A stretch of 64,000 bases of DNA from contig OX375872.1 in the NCBI GenBank assembly GCA_947359465.1, positions 79,281,641 to 79,345,640 of the forward strand. The letters are read 5' to 3'. The DNA is from Metellina segmentata (Eukaryota > Arthropoda > Arachnida > Araneae > Tetragnathidae). Position numbers and translations under genes: made by a program. Of the stretch, positions 21,219 to 32,271 are shown one piece after another. Under the pieces are notes generated by a model. The model was not told the origin of the DNA. It saw only the letters and a list, made by a program, of their open reading frames with translations, and searched no databases. How positions within the stretch are numbered: the first letter of the stretch is position 1; each line of letters opens with the position of its first letter.

Positions 21219-22289
21219 ACATCTGTTATGTACCGAATGGATTTAAATAAAATTATTTTTAAGCATTAAATTTTTAGCTTTAAATAGAATGAAGCAATTT
21301 GTATGAATCTTTTGTTTCTTGAAATAGCTTGAGTTTTATTTTGAGTTGTTACAAGTACTAAATAAGCATACATAATAAAAAAAATTGTATTTCTCGATTT
21401 TAAAATTTTACTCACTAAAATATTTTAAAATCTAGCAGATGCTCTTTAAAGGTGTAGGAAAAAATCGTCTTTTCGAACACAATTCGATTATTACCTAAAG
21501 CTAAAATTTACGAATTACAGGAACTTTTATTTTTTCATTCAAACTGTTGTTTTAAAATGTGTGCATTTAAAGAGTATTTTTCAGTAATTGAAATTTTTTG
21601 TTTTTGTTTTTCATGCATACCTGCTAATAATAAATTTGTCTCTTTATATTATACATACCGTAGAAAATAGCTTAACACTTTGTGTTCACTTTATGAATGA
21701 TAGATGGCGCATCGAACTTGATAACTTCAAGTACACACTGTTTACATTTAAAGCAATCTTTTCGAAAGGTAGTTCAACAAATGCCCAAGAGAAAGAAACA
21801 TGCAAGAAATAACACTTCTTTCACGATTTGCACAGTGAATAAACTTCATAAAATTCCTGAAGTGAAAAAGATTTTTATCATAAAACACATTGTTTAATTT
21901 TAAGACAATAGATGGCGATACCTGCTCAGCCTTATTTACGGTGAATTATGGTATGGCTCCGAATTATCCTCGTGTGTTTTACGGGAATTTCTCTTAAATA
22001 CTTCGACACAGAACAAAACATATTTTATAAATGAAATTATTAATAATTAATAGGCAGTTTTACTCAGAATTTAGACTTTTTATAAACTAAAAACAATTTG
22101 ATTATTACAATTTCAAGGGCACCTAAAATTATAGACTTGGTTTCTTATTTTTAGACTTGAAGCCGGAGGTTCATTCTAATTACGATTCTTTAAATTGATT
22201 AACCACTTAGAATTCGTTTTCTCTCAGGAACGAGAGAAAAATATTAATTGTATGATTCCTTCCCTAAGAAATAGTCAAAGCAAATTTAA
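21219..22289. other. Non-coding AT-rich stretch
   Basis: No gene seen. ATAGATGGCG occurs twice (21701 and 21909); the first copy continues as AGATGGCGC, a CTCF-like word. AT-rich otherwise. Confidence 0.45.
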
Positions 22290-22819
22290 AGCATTTATAC
22301 AAATACAAATACAAATACAAATATTGACGACCAGCTACAGGCTCAAGCCCAACAAGACTGGTCCTTTGTTTATGAATTCTCCAATTCCCACTGACTATCC
22401 AATTGTGTCTTAAATTCGTACACTCCCTTTGAATTAACTATATTTTCTGGCAACGCGTTCCAACTGTCTATTACCCTATTAAAGTAGTAGTTTTTCCTTA
22501 AATCCCGATTAAAATGTGTCTTATTCAATTTATACCCATGGCCCCTTGTTCTGTTATCCCTATTGAAATTTAAGCCCTCTGTGTCCCCTTGTTTTACAAA
22601 CTTGAAAAGCTGAATCAAATCCCCCCTCCTTCTTCTTCTTTCCAGTGTATACATGTTTAGCTTACTTAAACGTTCATTATAGTCGAAATTTGCTAGCCCC
22701 TTTATTATTTTTGTAGCTCTGTGCTGAACCCTTTCAATTGATTCTTTATCGTGTGCGTTAAAAACATTTTCACTCGCAAATTCTATAAACGGAAAGTACC
22801 TATTGCAAAACATGATCAT
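22290..22819 (-). mobile_element. 5'-truncated LINE, 3' end with hexamer tail
   Basis: The minus-strand frame 22819-22370 reads IERVQHRATKIIKGLANFDY, NERLSKLNMYTLERRRRRGD, TRGHGYKLNK, and DSWNALPENIVNSKGVYEFK. This is the conserved C-terminal tail after reverse transcriptase in CR1/Jockey-like non-LTR elements. A stop is followed by about 80 bp of 3' UTR and a (TATTTG)n tail (22297-22325, as ATACAA on the plus strand). Such elements end in short tandem repeats rather than poly-A. The reverse transcriptase and endonuclease are absent, as expected after incomplete target-primed integration. The remaining 149 codons are open. Confidence 0.8.
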
Positions 22820-23214
22820 TCAGGTAACAAACCAAATCTAAACTAATAAGCAAATAGAATCTGCTTTCATTGTCTTTCATGACAGCTTCAGAACTTAAAC
22901 TATGGATGATGAAAAATGCGTGCTTGGAAAAAAAAAACCTTTCTATAAGGTTATTCAACAATCAAGTAAAAATATGCAATCTAGGATTACAATTAAAAAT
23001 ATTTTTGTAGCTAGTGTAGTTCTGGAGAAACCTGAGTAGTTTTTGAAACAATCACCTCCGTATTAAGTAACTATATTAGAATCGATATGGCAATGATTTA
23101 GCTACTTCGTTGAAAACGTTTCAGACTGAGAATTTTCGTATTTTTCGAGCCTCGTCAGATGTAATCTACAAGTCAAAATCCTTTGCTTAGTTGAAATTCA
23201 TGAGAATTCAGTGT
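22820..23214. other. Non-coding stretch
   Basis: Nothing recognised. Confidence 0.4.
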
Positions 23215-23377
23215 GTTTTTTTGGCCATAGTTATACTAGTTAAATTTAGTATAAAGCCGAGATGACATAATCGAATTCTCACCGAAATTTCAACCAGATT
23301 CACATATAAAATATACCATAGATTCGTGAGGACACTGCGTAGCAAGGGGTAAACACTTCCTTTTATAATAGTAGAGA
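23215..23377 (-). mobile_element. Helitron-like 5' end
   Basis: On the minus strand TCTCTACTATTATAAAAGGA then AGTGTTT begins at 23377. TCTCTACTA is the textbook Helitron 5' terminus. GTCCTCACGAATCTATGG follows and matches the start of the copies at 53969 and 55114. The far end is not found. Confidence 0.55.
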
Positions 23378-23870
23378 CACAAAAAAAAAACTTTGTCGTT
23401 TTTTAAAATATTTTTCTGCGAGGAATCTGAATTATTTTTCATGTCTGTCTTGTAATTGTTTAATTGTATACCCTTTCTAAAATGAAATTAGGGTGACGCA
23501 ACTGCCTACACCAATGTAAGACTATAGTATTTTATGGGGAAACGCTTCAAAAGGAGAGTTCGCGGAAAAGTACGGTAAATAATAAAATTATTTTGAGGTC
23601 CACAGCCAAGGAAATTTTGAAATCCAATGTCCAAATTGATCTCAAATTTGAGAACCCCTTGATAAAAACACATCAAATACATCTTGTTGAAAGAGATAAA
23701 TTGTTCTTGTCTTTTGATGGGACAAAAATGCTATGTGCGACAAAACAGAAAGCGAAGACCTGATTTTATAAGAGAAACTGGAACAAAACAGATGTGGACA
23801 TAAGTATTTAGAGCCTATATTTATTCCAAACCAATTTCCCCGAAAACAAATTAACAACTGAGAGTAGTTG
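23378..23870. other. Non-coding stretch
   Basis: AT-rich, no domain or repeat recognised. Confidence 0.4.
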
Positions 23871-24165
23871 AATTAACGTCACACTGGAGCAGCACAACGG
23901 GCTATTGTTGACGGTCCGGGATCAATCCCAGACTGTCGCCAATAGCCTCCAACGCCTCGCAATTTTGACGGGAACACTTAAGTGGCATCCTACTCTACAA
24001 AATTCCACACCAAGCAAACGTGAGGATATTTGAGACCAGAGCAGATTTAACGTGCACCATTTCCGTTCACGGCGATCTTTGGTTAAACCGAGTTTCGAAC
24101 TCTCAACCCTCCAGTTGCTAATAGGCTACTCTACCAACCGAGAAACCGTAGCCTCCCGTCACTTG
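23871..24165 (-). mobile_element. tRNA-derived SINE, head type B
   Basis: Minus-strand head GGCTACGGTTTCTCGGTTGG then TAGAGTAGCC (A-box region), ATTAGCAACTGGAGG, and GAGTTCGAAACTC (B box). It is followed by the same body and tail as the type A SINEs (GTCCGGGATCAATCCC near the tail, CACTGGAGCAGCACAACGGG at the end). Best preserved type B head here. Confidence 0.8.
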
Positions 24166-24590
24166 AGGTCCTTCGGTGCAGATACTTGGTACGGAATTCA
24201 TCTCGGATGGCAGTGTCTTTAATATTTGAACATGTTTGTAATTCGTTGAAACTATTCGAATTCGCTACACTCCGGTTGCTAATCCGCTAATATGCCAACT
24301 CGTTACCGTTGCCCAGTTAAAATCAGAAAATGTACCATTTTGACGGAAATTTTATGAAAAATACTTAATTAGTAACTGAATTTTTCTGTTTAGAGAGCCA
24401 CTTTTGTTAAGAATATCTAGGCGTGATTTGCCACTGACAGTAAATGATGAATTAAATGCCTATCAGGGGCCACGCATGATATAAATTTGGAGGGGGCTAC
24501 ATTGGTATCATAAACTATTGTTTTTTGAGTGAGGGTGATGATTAAAATTTCAGGATCCAAGCGAGCCATAAATGGGGCATGATATTTAAA
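24166..24590. other. Non-coding stretch
   Basis: Begins with a few bases similar to the SINE head (GGTTGCTAATCCGCTA near 24273), possibly a second degenerate head. Otherwise nothing recognised. Confidence 0.35.
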
Positions 24591-25500
24591 TGTAAAAATT
24601 TTACTTCTTTGAAGTTAGAACATAATTTCTAGAGAGTAGTTTTCGAGTGACAACTCGGAATGTGGCCCAACTCCTTATTGATAAGAAACATAAAATATTT
24701 TCAGTGTCCAGAAAATGTAAATTGGTTGGTTGTATTTTACTGTGCAAGGGCCATATTTGGCCAATCTACGCAAAAGTTCAAGTAAATGGACAAATACACG
24801 CAATGAAAGCTTTAATGACACAGAACAGAAAGAAGTGCACCCAGGGAGGAATCGAACCTGCGCCGCCTCCGACTTGCAGATTCATGCAAAAGAACCGACA
24901 TGATCACGGCGACACCCCTGTAAATAGGAGATGGGGCACTGTTGCAAGTGGGATACGAAAAAAAGGATACGTATTCGTAGATTTAAGCAATAAGAAAATA
25001 TTTCTTTTAAATACTAGAGAGTCATTTTCGAAAGACTGGTCCAAAACGAATCGGATCTGTACTGAAGAAACTAATTTTTTTTTGTAATAAGGAATATGAA
25101 ATATTTTTAGCTTTTATGCTATTTCGACTAACTAGTAAATGAGATATGTGACACTGTTGAAAGGGGGTTACGTAAAAGGATACATTATTCGTAGATTAAG
25201 CAAAGACAAAATATTTATTTGAAGCACTAGAGACTAATTTTCGAGTGACTGCCCCAAAATGAATCATATCTGAACTGAAAGAACTCTTTATACTGGTAGA
25301 CTTATATATAAATATTAATATAATGTGCCTTATATATAAGTAAAATAAATACCTTATATATAAGATACTCCTTATAGAACATAAAATATTCTCAGTGTGT
25401 TTATGATAGTTCGACCAACTCTGGTAAATAAGATATGAGACACTGTTTTCAGAGGGAGGGGAAACGAAAAGGGTTGCCATTCGTAGATTTAAGGTAAGTA
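24590..25500. repeat. Three-unit tandem repeat interrupted by a SINE
   Basis: Each unit contains CTAGAGAxTxATTTTCGAGT, an AACATAAAATATTTTCAGTG-like segment, and GACACTGTTGAAAG. The segment GGATACxTATTCGTAGATTT then AAGCAA completes it. Anchors of the last segment lie at about 24965, 25177 and 25470. The first unit is split at about 24722-24930 by a minus-strand SINE. Confidence 0.6.
24725..24930 (-). mobile_element. tRNA-derived SINE, head type C
   Basis: Minus strand from 24925: GTGTCGCCGTGATCATGTCG (A-box region) and GCAGGTTCGATTCCTCCCTG (B box), then a body ending GGCCAAATATGGCCCTTGCA followed by CAGTAAAATACAACC. The body differs from the type A/B body. A second, headless copy lies at 39515-39640. 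Confidence 0.6.
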
Positions 25501-25502
25501 GT

Positions 25503-25742
25503 TATTTAACGACTCACTTTAGCGACACAACAGGTTGTCTGGGATCAATCCCGAAGGAAAGGATCCAAAGACAGTGCCTCGTAATTTTGAAACACGGTCA
25601 GATGGCGAGGTCAACACCTAAGATGGCAACCCACTCTTCAAATTTCCACACCATGCCAACGTGAAGACATTTGAGGCAACGACAGACTTAACGTGCACCA
25701 GTCCCCGTGTACACGACGGTCTTTGGTTGAACCGAGTTTCGT
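25503..25742 (-). mobile_element. SINE body with truncated type B head
   Basis: Tail GTTATTTAACGACTCACTTT at the left, then GGGATCAATCCCGAAGG, CACGGTCAGATGGCGAGG, and TTAACGTGCACCAGTCCCCG. It is cut inside the head after GGTTGAACCGAGTTTCG. Confidence 0.75.
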
Positions 25743-26484
25743 AGATTTAAGGAAGGATAAAAATATGAAAAGTATCTCAATGAGTTTCTTTAGCCAGATC
25801 GATTGATTAAAATGATTGTATTTTTGCTTTATATGATCTTGTAAGGGCTGAAAGCCATAAATTAGTTATCTTAGAAAAGGAGAGATAAAACTAGTATGTT
25901 TAATGTGACTCGACCCTTTGCATTACCAATGTTTTGATCAGGATTGGCCGCCGTATTTCTCTCATTGAAACTCTCCCTCAACCTCACAGGAATCGCCAGA
26001 TATGGAATTGCTTCGAAATGGAATTGCATTGAACTCCGAGCACGAGTAGTCACATGAACAGGGTAATACGTTATTTTGTCGAAAGTCGATCTGTTCTCGC
26101 TTTGAGTTGCCCCACTTGTCTGGTAATGGAATTTATTTGATTTGTTTAAATGCATTGTGGCGAACTGGGATGCCTACTTGATTTTTCGATAAAGGGTAGC
26201 GGGTAACGATTATTCGTTCAGAGAAAGATTAGAGCTAAAGGGAGCGAAATAAACAGATGCTCTACCTCGCCATATGTTTCGTTCAGAATGGCTTTGGCAC
26301 CATTCGCTTTGGCTTTCTTACTGTCACGTACGCCAACTTCTAGGGGGCACAGGGGCTTACCTACGGAAGGTAAGGGGGCTTAAGCCCCTCCCAGACCTTA
26401 ACCCTCTGAAGGGTTCACACATATAATTCCAACTTGCAACCCTGCAGTCTTCCCTGCATGACATCTAATCAATTTTGCACATCC
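25743..26484. other. Mixed non-coding stretch
   Basis: A 94-codon open frame on the minus strand (26155-25871) has no recognised domain. GC-richer sequence at 26180-26420 contains a self-complementary GGGGGCTTAAGCCCCT. Confidence 0.35.
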
Positions 26485-26729
26485 AAATCTTTCCAAAGGC
26501 TTCTGTTCTAAGGAAATGAGCAATAGAATCTTTCCGAAGGATTAAGTTCTAAGGAAATTAGCAATATAATGTTTTCAAAGGATTTTGTTCCAAGGAAATG
26601 GGCCATTGAATCTTTCCAAAGGATTCTATCGTAAGGAAATGAGCAATAGAACGTTTTCATGGGACTATGTTCTAAGAAATAAGCAATGGAATCTTTCCAA
26701 AGGATTTTATTCTAAGGAAATGAGCATAG
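26485..26729 (+). repeat. Minisatellite, six units of about 41 bp
   Basis: The unit consensus starts AATCTTTCCAAAGGATTCTG and continues TTCTAAGGAAATGAGCAATAG. Six successive units differ by 2-8 bases and 0-2 bp in length. They are direct repeats without spacers of constant length, so this is not a CRISPR-type array. Confidence 0.9.
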
Positions 26730-28329
26730 TCCATTGTGTTGCTCCAGTGCTCACCCACCCCTGAAAAAACACCAAAATGAACAAAAGTGTAAAAAAAAAG
26801 GTTGACTGACTCGGCATTGCTCGGGTTAAATTAATTAAATGTTGATTTAAAAGTGATCAGACTTAATCACTTTGCTTTCATAACAGAATGTTAACATCAT
26901 TTAAGAGTACAGATATTAATTTGTAATTAAATTTTAATTTTTTTTCCTCGCTTCCACAGTTTACTTCGGACGGAAATATGAGCACAGGATACATGTCTAT
27001 CCATATTCTCCATTTCATATTCATCGCACCTTCTACTGTAGGACAAACTACAAAAGTCGATTTTGAGTTCTGGAGTGAATACGAATATCCCCGTACGTTC
27101 ATTACAGTAAAAAAAGGCAAAATTTCGGCGGATAGTCTTGAACTTAGTGTTCCTATAAATATGTTTTACTGTGGCATTTTTGCACCTGGTTTACAATGCT
27201 TTCGAATTTTGTCATCAATAAGAGAAGATGGTAAATTAAATTGTTACGGCATTCGCGGCTAATTTAGTTTAAAGCAAACGTATTTTTTAAAATTCCATTC
27301 AGCGGCACGTGGAATAAGGGAACTTGTGTTAGAAATAAATATCATCAGCGTAGACAAATAAAACACAATCGATTACAATTTTTCCAAAAACAGAAAACCG
27401 ATTTTACAGCGTTTACAAAAAAGAAGAAAGATCTTTAATTTGTAGATTAAGCGACCTCGACTTTCTGTCACTTAAGACAAAAAATTTTAATTTTCAATAT
27501 TACTAACTCATATTATTCCAAGATCAATAATTCTTTAAAATTCCCTTTACACACACATCATAAGACATTCAGTTTTAAATCGAATCCTCATGGTGCTTTT
27601 TTAAATTCAGATATTCGGTTTCTAAATGGAAACCACGTACCTGCTTAAAATGATAGATGTAATTACTTGACTATGGAGTACGACTTTCAATAACATCCAT
27701 TAAACATGAAAAACAATTGTAAATTTAATTGATTTTAATCGTCTTGTAGTGAAAATCTATGTTGAAATTTTGATAAATGTTTGAACTACAATGCATGACT
27801 GCAGGTTTTAATTTAACGGTTTCCGGTAACATATTCAACTTGTGTAAATGTGTATGGTAGGATGAGATGTAGTTTTAGCTGGGGAAAGGGATAGCCAAGA
27901 TAAGTGGGAAAATACTGGATCTGTCAAAATATTAAAACCTGGAGTCTGGATGAGTACGGAAGAATAGCCAGAATATTGTTTTTGTTTATGTATGTTTTCG
28001 AAATAAGCTAGGAATTGTGTAAAATAAAATAAACAAACTTCAATCAACTTTAGCACCTACTCTCGTACCGCAGGCTACCTTGGAACATTTCAAGTGAAAT
28101 AATTATAATCTTTTGTTTTCGTTTGGTTTTCATTTTTCTACTCCTTAATAATGGATAGGTCTAATTAAAGAGGTCATTGTCCTTTAATAGTTATTAATTT
28201 AGTGGCACAACTTGTACAAAATGAGGCTAGGATAAAGTTTTCAAAAACGCGCATCATTCGTAGTTGATATTTTTCTACTATAAATCTCTACTATGTATAT
28301 GGAACAGGGGCAAATCAACTCAATTTTTA
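26730..28329. other. Non-coding stretch with an unassigned ORF
   Basis: Starts with a 20-bp scrap of SINE tail (ATTGTGTTGCTCCAGTGC). A plus-strand frame of 94 codons (26978-27262, MSTGYMSIHILHFIF...) has no recognised domain. Its DNA (26955-27080) resembles 29512-29605 (TTACTTxGGAC, ATCCATTCAT-like, ACATCGCAC), so it is more likely repeat than gene. The rest is AT-rich. Confidence 0.4.
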
Positions 28330-28680
28330 TATCAAAAGGCAAAAAGCAAAGAAGTAAACAGACGGGGGGTATTCAGCTGAAAACAAAAATCGAAACTAAC
28401 CATGCAAGTCCGCTGAAGCTGCAGACATATCATGAATCATGATAAACAATATAATTTCAAGAGCGAAAGGAAATTTTTTTCACTAACAAAAGTGAAACGG
28501 AAAAATTTAAAAAGTTGTAAGAAGATTTCATGATAGTTCCAAAAATAAAAGTGTTGGTGGATCAGGGCGTCTTCAGGGAGAAGCCTGGCCCAGGCAACCC
28601 ACATTGTTGTTTTCTTCGTATGAGCAGCAGTACGCTAAAAATTGCTCATACACTCCCCACACACCATAAAGAACAAAATA
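28330..28680 (+). repeat. Unclassified repeat, copy 1
   Basis: AAAAGGCAAAAAGCAAAGAA at the start, GAAACTAACCATGCAAG, AATTTAAAAAGTTGTAAGA, and ACACACCATAAAGAACAA at the end. All four words reappear around 31510-31715, two in the same and two in the opposite orientation. Confidence 0.5.
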
Positions 28681-29880
28681 GAAAGATAGATTAGGCGAAA
28701 AGTTAATTCAGGTAAGAAGTTTTGGCATAAGTCAAAAATCTAGAACATCATAATATCCATGGATACAAGCCCAAAATGGCACATACACGGAATTAAGTAA
28801 AATATTACACCTAAAAAAAAGCAAACACACAAAACAGAGTACAATATTAAACCATAAGAAAGAAGGAATAAGAATAAGAATACAAAACCTAACCCACAGC
28901 AGCTGGTAGACTGTGGTGATACTTAACCCGAAGATCACCATCAAATATCAATATTTAAATCGTCCACAAAACTTTAATTTTAAGGGCACAGTTAAAATTG
29001 TCACTTTGAAAATATTAAAATATTAAAATTGTAATTTTCGTATACAAAAAAGATAGTGTTCGAGTTTAGTTATCAAAAACCTAAAGTGTTGCGATTCCTA
29101 TTTAAAAAAGTCGAGTGTAAAACCGATTGCTTTCGTCTCATTCCTCAAGAATAGGTTTTCGAGGTTCCAATTTTAAAAACAAAAATAAAATTCAATTTCT
29201 CTTTAATAGAATTGAAAATCAACGAAAATACGCTCCAGAAAGAGCAAGCAATTATAGTTTATCATCGGTTAAAAAGTTTTTGATATGATTAAATCTTTTA
29301 AGAATAGTGTTAAAGAAAGAAAAAGGGTATTTATATTATTAAGAAGTATATTTTTTAAGATTATTTAAGACTAGCAAAATACTCGACCTTACTCGGTTTG
29401 AATTGGTTTACTCTAGATTGAAGAGATAATCAAAATATATAATGACTTACGTTTTTTGTAGAATAAAAATTTAATTTATTTTAACACCTTTCGCCATCTT
29501 TATATTTTCTACAACTTACTTTGGACACAAATCCTACACATGCATATCCATTCATGTAATACATTTCACATACATCGCACAATTGCTGTATGACAAAGCT
29601 ACAAAATTACGAAAGGTGATACTAAGGTTACTACTATAAAAGACGATTTATAGGAAGATTTGGAATTCCCTTTCTTAAGTTCTTTTCATATTCAACTCAA
29701 TTAATTAAAATTACGATTTACGGCGAGTGCTCTCGCACTCATAGTCAACAAAACAATATTTTTTTTACCTGTGGCACTCTTACATCCGGTATGTGACCTA
29801 TTGAAATGTTGCAATCTTCTCCTGTCATTATGACAACTTATTTTTTAATGTTTGAAAAGTTCCAGTTCGGATTTTTTAAA
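28681..29880. other. Non-coding AT-rich stretch
   Basis: No gene recognised. Includes 29512-29605, which resembles 26955-27080 (see there). Confidence 0.4.
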
Positions 29881-29985
29881 CATTATTATTCTTTTAATAA
29901 CGGCATATTCTTTCAATAACGGCATTATTATTTAAATAACGGCATTATTCTTTCAATGACGGCATTATTCTTTCAATAATGGCAT
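29881..29985 (+). repeat. Minisatellite, five units of about 21 bp
   Basis: The unit is CATTATTCTTTCAATAACGG with small changes (Tx in the first, ATTTAAATAACGG in the third, ATGG in the last). Confidence 0.85.
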
Positions 29986-30689
29986 AACTACACTTAAAAT
30001 TTACTGAAAATTTATACTGACTTACCTAAAATTTTTAAGTCTAATACTTTGTGGTGTTGTTACGTGTGATGAGAAGGAAAACACATTTATTAAAATAATA
30101 AATATTTAAAACAGGAAACAACGAAATAAAACAAAATAAAAGATGGTGCAAAAAATTGTTCTAAAGATATTAATTTGTGATTCAATTTTATCTCTTGATC
30201 TCGTACAGTTGCCACAACTTACAACTAAAAGGGTACAAAATTTAGAAATGTGAAATTAATTCAAAGCGAAAGAACCAGAAAATATCACTGCTCGCGCGAT
30301 CTTGCTCATTCTCGTTTCATTGAAAAATATCGTCTGTCCCAAATATTCGGAAATCGTTTTCATTGCGCAAAGAATAAAAATAAGACTCGAAATAAATGAA
30401 GTATCAGAGATGAAATTCCATAAAAAAAAAAAAAAAAAAAAAAAAAATTCTGAAGAATAATTACTTTTTCAGCAGTACTGGTAAAGCAATCGAAGTAATC
30501 GTAATATTCAATAGACATTCCAATTTTTCCAAAACTACCAAATTATGGTTGATTTAAGTATACTTACTCAGGTGTTTTAGCATGAAACTCAACTAAATAT
30601 AACAATAAAGAAATGTTTAATATTGCATTCACTAAACTAATAGATAATGTATAAAATAAAATACACTGCAATCAAATATCTGGAATACA
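29986..30689. other. Non-coding AT-rich stretch
   Basis: Nothing coding. A poly-A run of about 27 lies at 30420-30447. Confidence 0.5.
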
Positions 30690-30865
30690 ATTCATGTGAT
30701 GTCTACACAAACACACAAACACAAAATCGAGCATAGAACAGAAAGACGGACAGACAGACTTTCGCAACCAATGCCACTCTCTAAATGAAGATAAGTACTC
30801 ACTGTATGCAAATTTCCATGAAAATATCTTAAGCCGTGTGGACGTGTATAGGGCACAACATACAT

Positions 30866-30927
<62 letters not shown>

Positions 30928-31062
30928 GGACAGACAGACAGACAGACACCAAACGAGAAAAAGGCGGATTCGGCATCAGAAGGGTCCAAAACGGATAGAA
31001 AACTTGAAATGGGTCGAAAATATTGAATGTACAAACAAACACTCCATTCTTATTTATATAGA
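30690..31062 (-). mobile_element. Possible Helitron 5' end carrying a microsatellite
   Basis: On the minus strand the copy opens TCTATATAAATAAGAATGGA then GTGTTTGTTTGTACATTC at 31062. A TCTATATA start after A is common in Helitron families. The interior holds an (ACAG)n run. The 3' end was not located, so the class is tentative. Confidence 0.35.
30865..30948. repeat. (ACAG)n tetranucleotide microsatellite
   Basis: About 21 ACAG units with one GACGG interruption. They create long Cys-Leu-Ser-Val frames on the minus strand that are not genes. Confidence 0.95.
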
Positions 31063-31084
31063 TTACAACACATTACGAAAAAGA

Positions 31085-31503
31085 AATTAGATTTAGAATT
31101 AGAAATCTTTCTGAAAAGCACCTGTTGACCCATCAACTGTATTAATTTTTTCACAAATATTAGAGTCCCAATAGATTAATTTAATAACAGGAAATTTAAA
31201 ATCCTTATGCTCATCATAGACATGAATATCAGTTTTGCTACACGAAATAGAAACATTAAGGTCGAGTAGGTCAATTTTATCATTAACTAAATTTGTTTTA
31301 ACGAAATATAACTCATCCGGACATATTAATTTCCAAAGGTTAGTAAAATTACTGTTATTAAAAACAATTAAATCATCAATATAACTAAATGTATAATTTA
31401 TTAGTAGGCAAAAGTTTTCAAAATAATGTAAAAATAAATTAACGAAAATAGAAGAAAAATCAGAACCTTGGGGTATATACCTTGAAATTATATTATCAAA
31501 AAC
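31085..31503 (-). pseudogene. Reverse-transcriptase fragment, open frame without Met
   Basis: Read on the minus strand from 31503 there are about 140 codons with no stop. They run from IISRYIPQGSDFSSIFVNLF (motif 4, PQG) to FSYIDDLIVFNNSNF (catalytic YIDD). They continue PDELYFVKTN, DLLDLNVSISCSKTDIHVYD, and KDFKFPVIKLIYWDSNI. The PQG-YIDD spacing and the following LDL strand fit a reverse transcriptase palm and thumb, closest in feel to Penelope-like or unassigned arthropod RTs. There is no start codon and both ends stop at other repeats, so it is a fragment. Class uncertain. Confidence 0.55.
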
Positions 31504-31509
31504 TAAAAA

Positions 31510-31715
31510 GAAAATTTTAAAAAGTTGTAAAATAATTTCAAGTTATTTCCGGAATTGAAAAAGCACTGGTGGGACAGTTCTTATACACTCCCCAAACACC
31601 ATAAAGAACAACTCGATGCACGCATGGTTAGTTTTTACTTTCGTTTTCTGGTTGAATAGACCCCGGCTGTGTTTAGTTCTTTGCTTTTTATGCTCTTTGC
31701 CTTTTCGATGGTTTG
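31510..31715. repeat. Unclassified repeat, copy 2 (rearranged)
   Basis: ATTTTAAAAAGTTGTAAAA and ACCATAAAGAACAA run in the same orientation as copy 1 at 28330. GCATGGTTAGTTTTTACTTT and TTCTTTGCTTTTTATGCTC are the reverse complement of its start. The Tc1 derivative begins right after it. Confidence 0.45.
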
Positions 31716-31719
31716 TATA

Positions 31720-32271
31720 CACTATATGGACAAAAGTATTTGGACACGGCAGAAATTTGGAAGAGGATCCATCTTGGTGAGCGGTTGGTTTTCCTGGTTA
31801 GGACTCGACCCATTGCTTTATGTACCTGGTACCATGAACGTTGACGTGTACCTCGACGTTCTGGATAATTCGGCCTTGCCTACACTATGGCAATACTACG
31901 GCGATGATGGTTGTTTCTTCCAGAAGGATCAAGCTCCATGTCATACTGCAAAACGTGTGTGAACTGGTTTCCTGAAAATGAGGGGAATTTGCTTGACTGG
32001 CCTGTTCAGAGCCCCGAACTCAATCCTTGTGGGACAAACTGGAACGACACCACCACGCACGCTCATCTTCACAACAATATCTTCTCACAGCCTTGCAAGA
32101 GGCATGACAAGCTATTCCTGCACAGACTTACTGAGAACTTATGGAAAGTATGCCTCGATGTGTTGCAGCTGCAATACAAGCAAAAGGAGGGCCTACCCGT
32201 TACTAAATAGAATAATAAAGCACTTTTCTCTGAAAAACATTCAGTGCTCAAATACTTTTGTCCATATATTG
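31720..32271 (+). mobile_element. Tc1 deletion derivative, copy 1 (552 bp)
   Basis: Termini CACTATATGGACAAAAGTAT (left) and, minus strand, CAATATATGGACAAAAGTAT (right), with TA on each side. Inside, the terminal repeat passes directly (GGCAGAAATTTGGAAGAGGA) into the second half of the transposase: LVSGWFSWLGLDPLLYVPGT, DNSALPTLWQYYGDDG, QKDQAPCHTA (Asp), then degenerate WPVQSPELNP and a tail. The DNA-binding half and first Asp are missing. Copy 2 at 41785-42334 has the same junction. Confidence 0.85.

Noticed and set aside
21702..21712. CTCF-type insulator site AGATGGCGC
   Set aside because: A single short match is expected by chance in 64 kb; the second similar word at 21909 lacks the final bases.
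26485..26729. CRISPR-like array
   Set aside because: Units are continuous direct repeats without unique spacers, and the window is eukaryotic.
30672..31090. Overlapping 60-120 codon frames rich in Cys-Leu-Ser-Val or Thr-Asp-Arg-Gln
   Set aside because: All arise from the (ACAG)n tetranucleotide repeat read in different frames.
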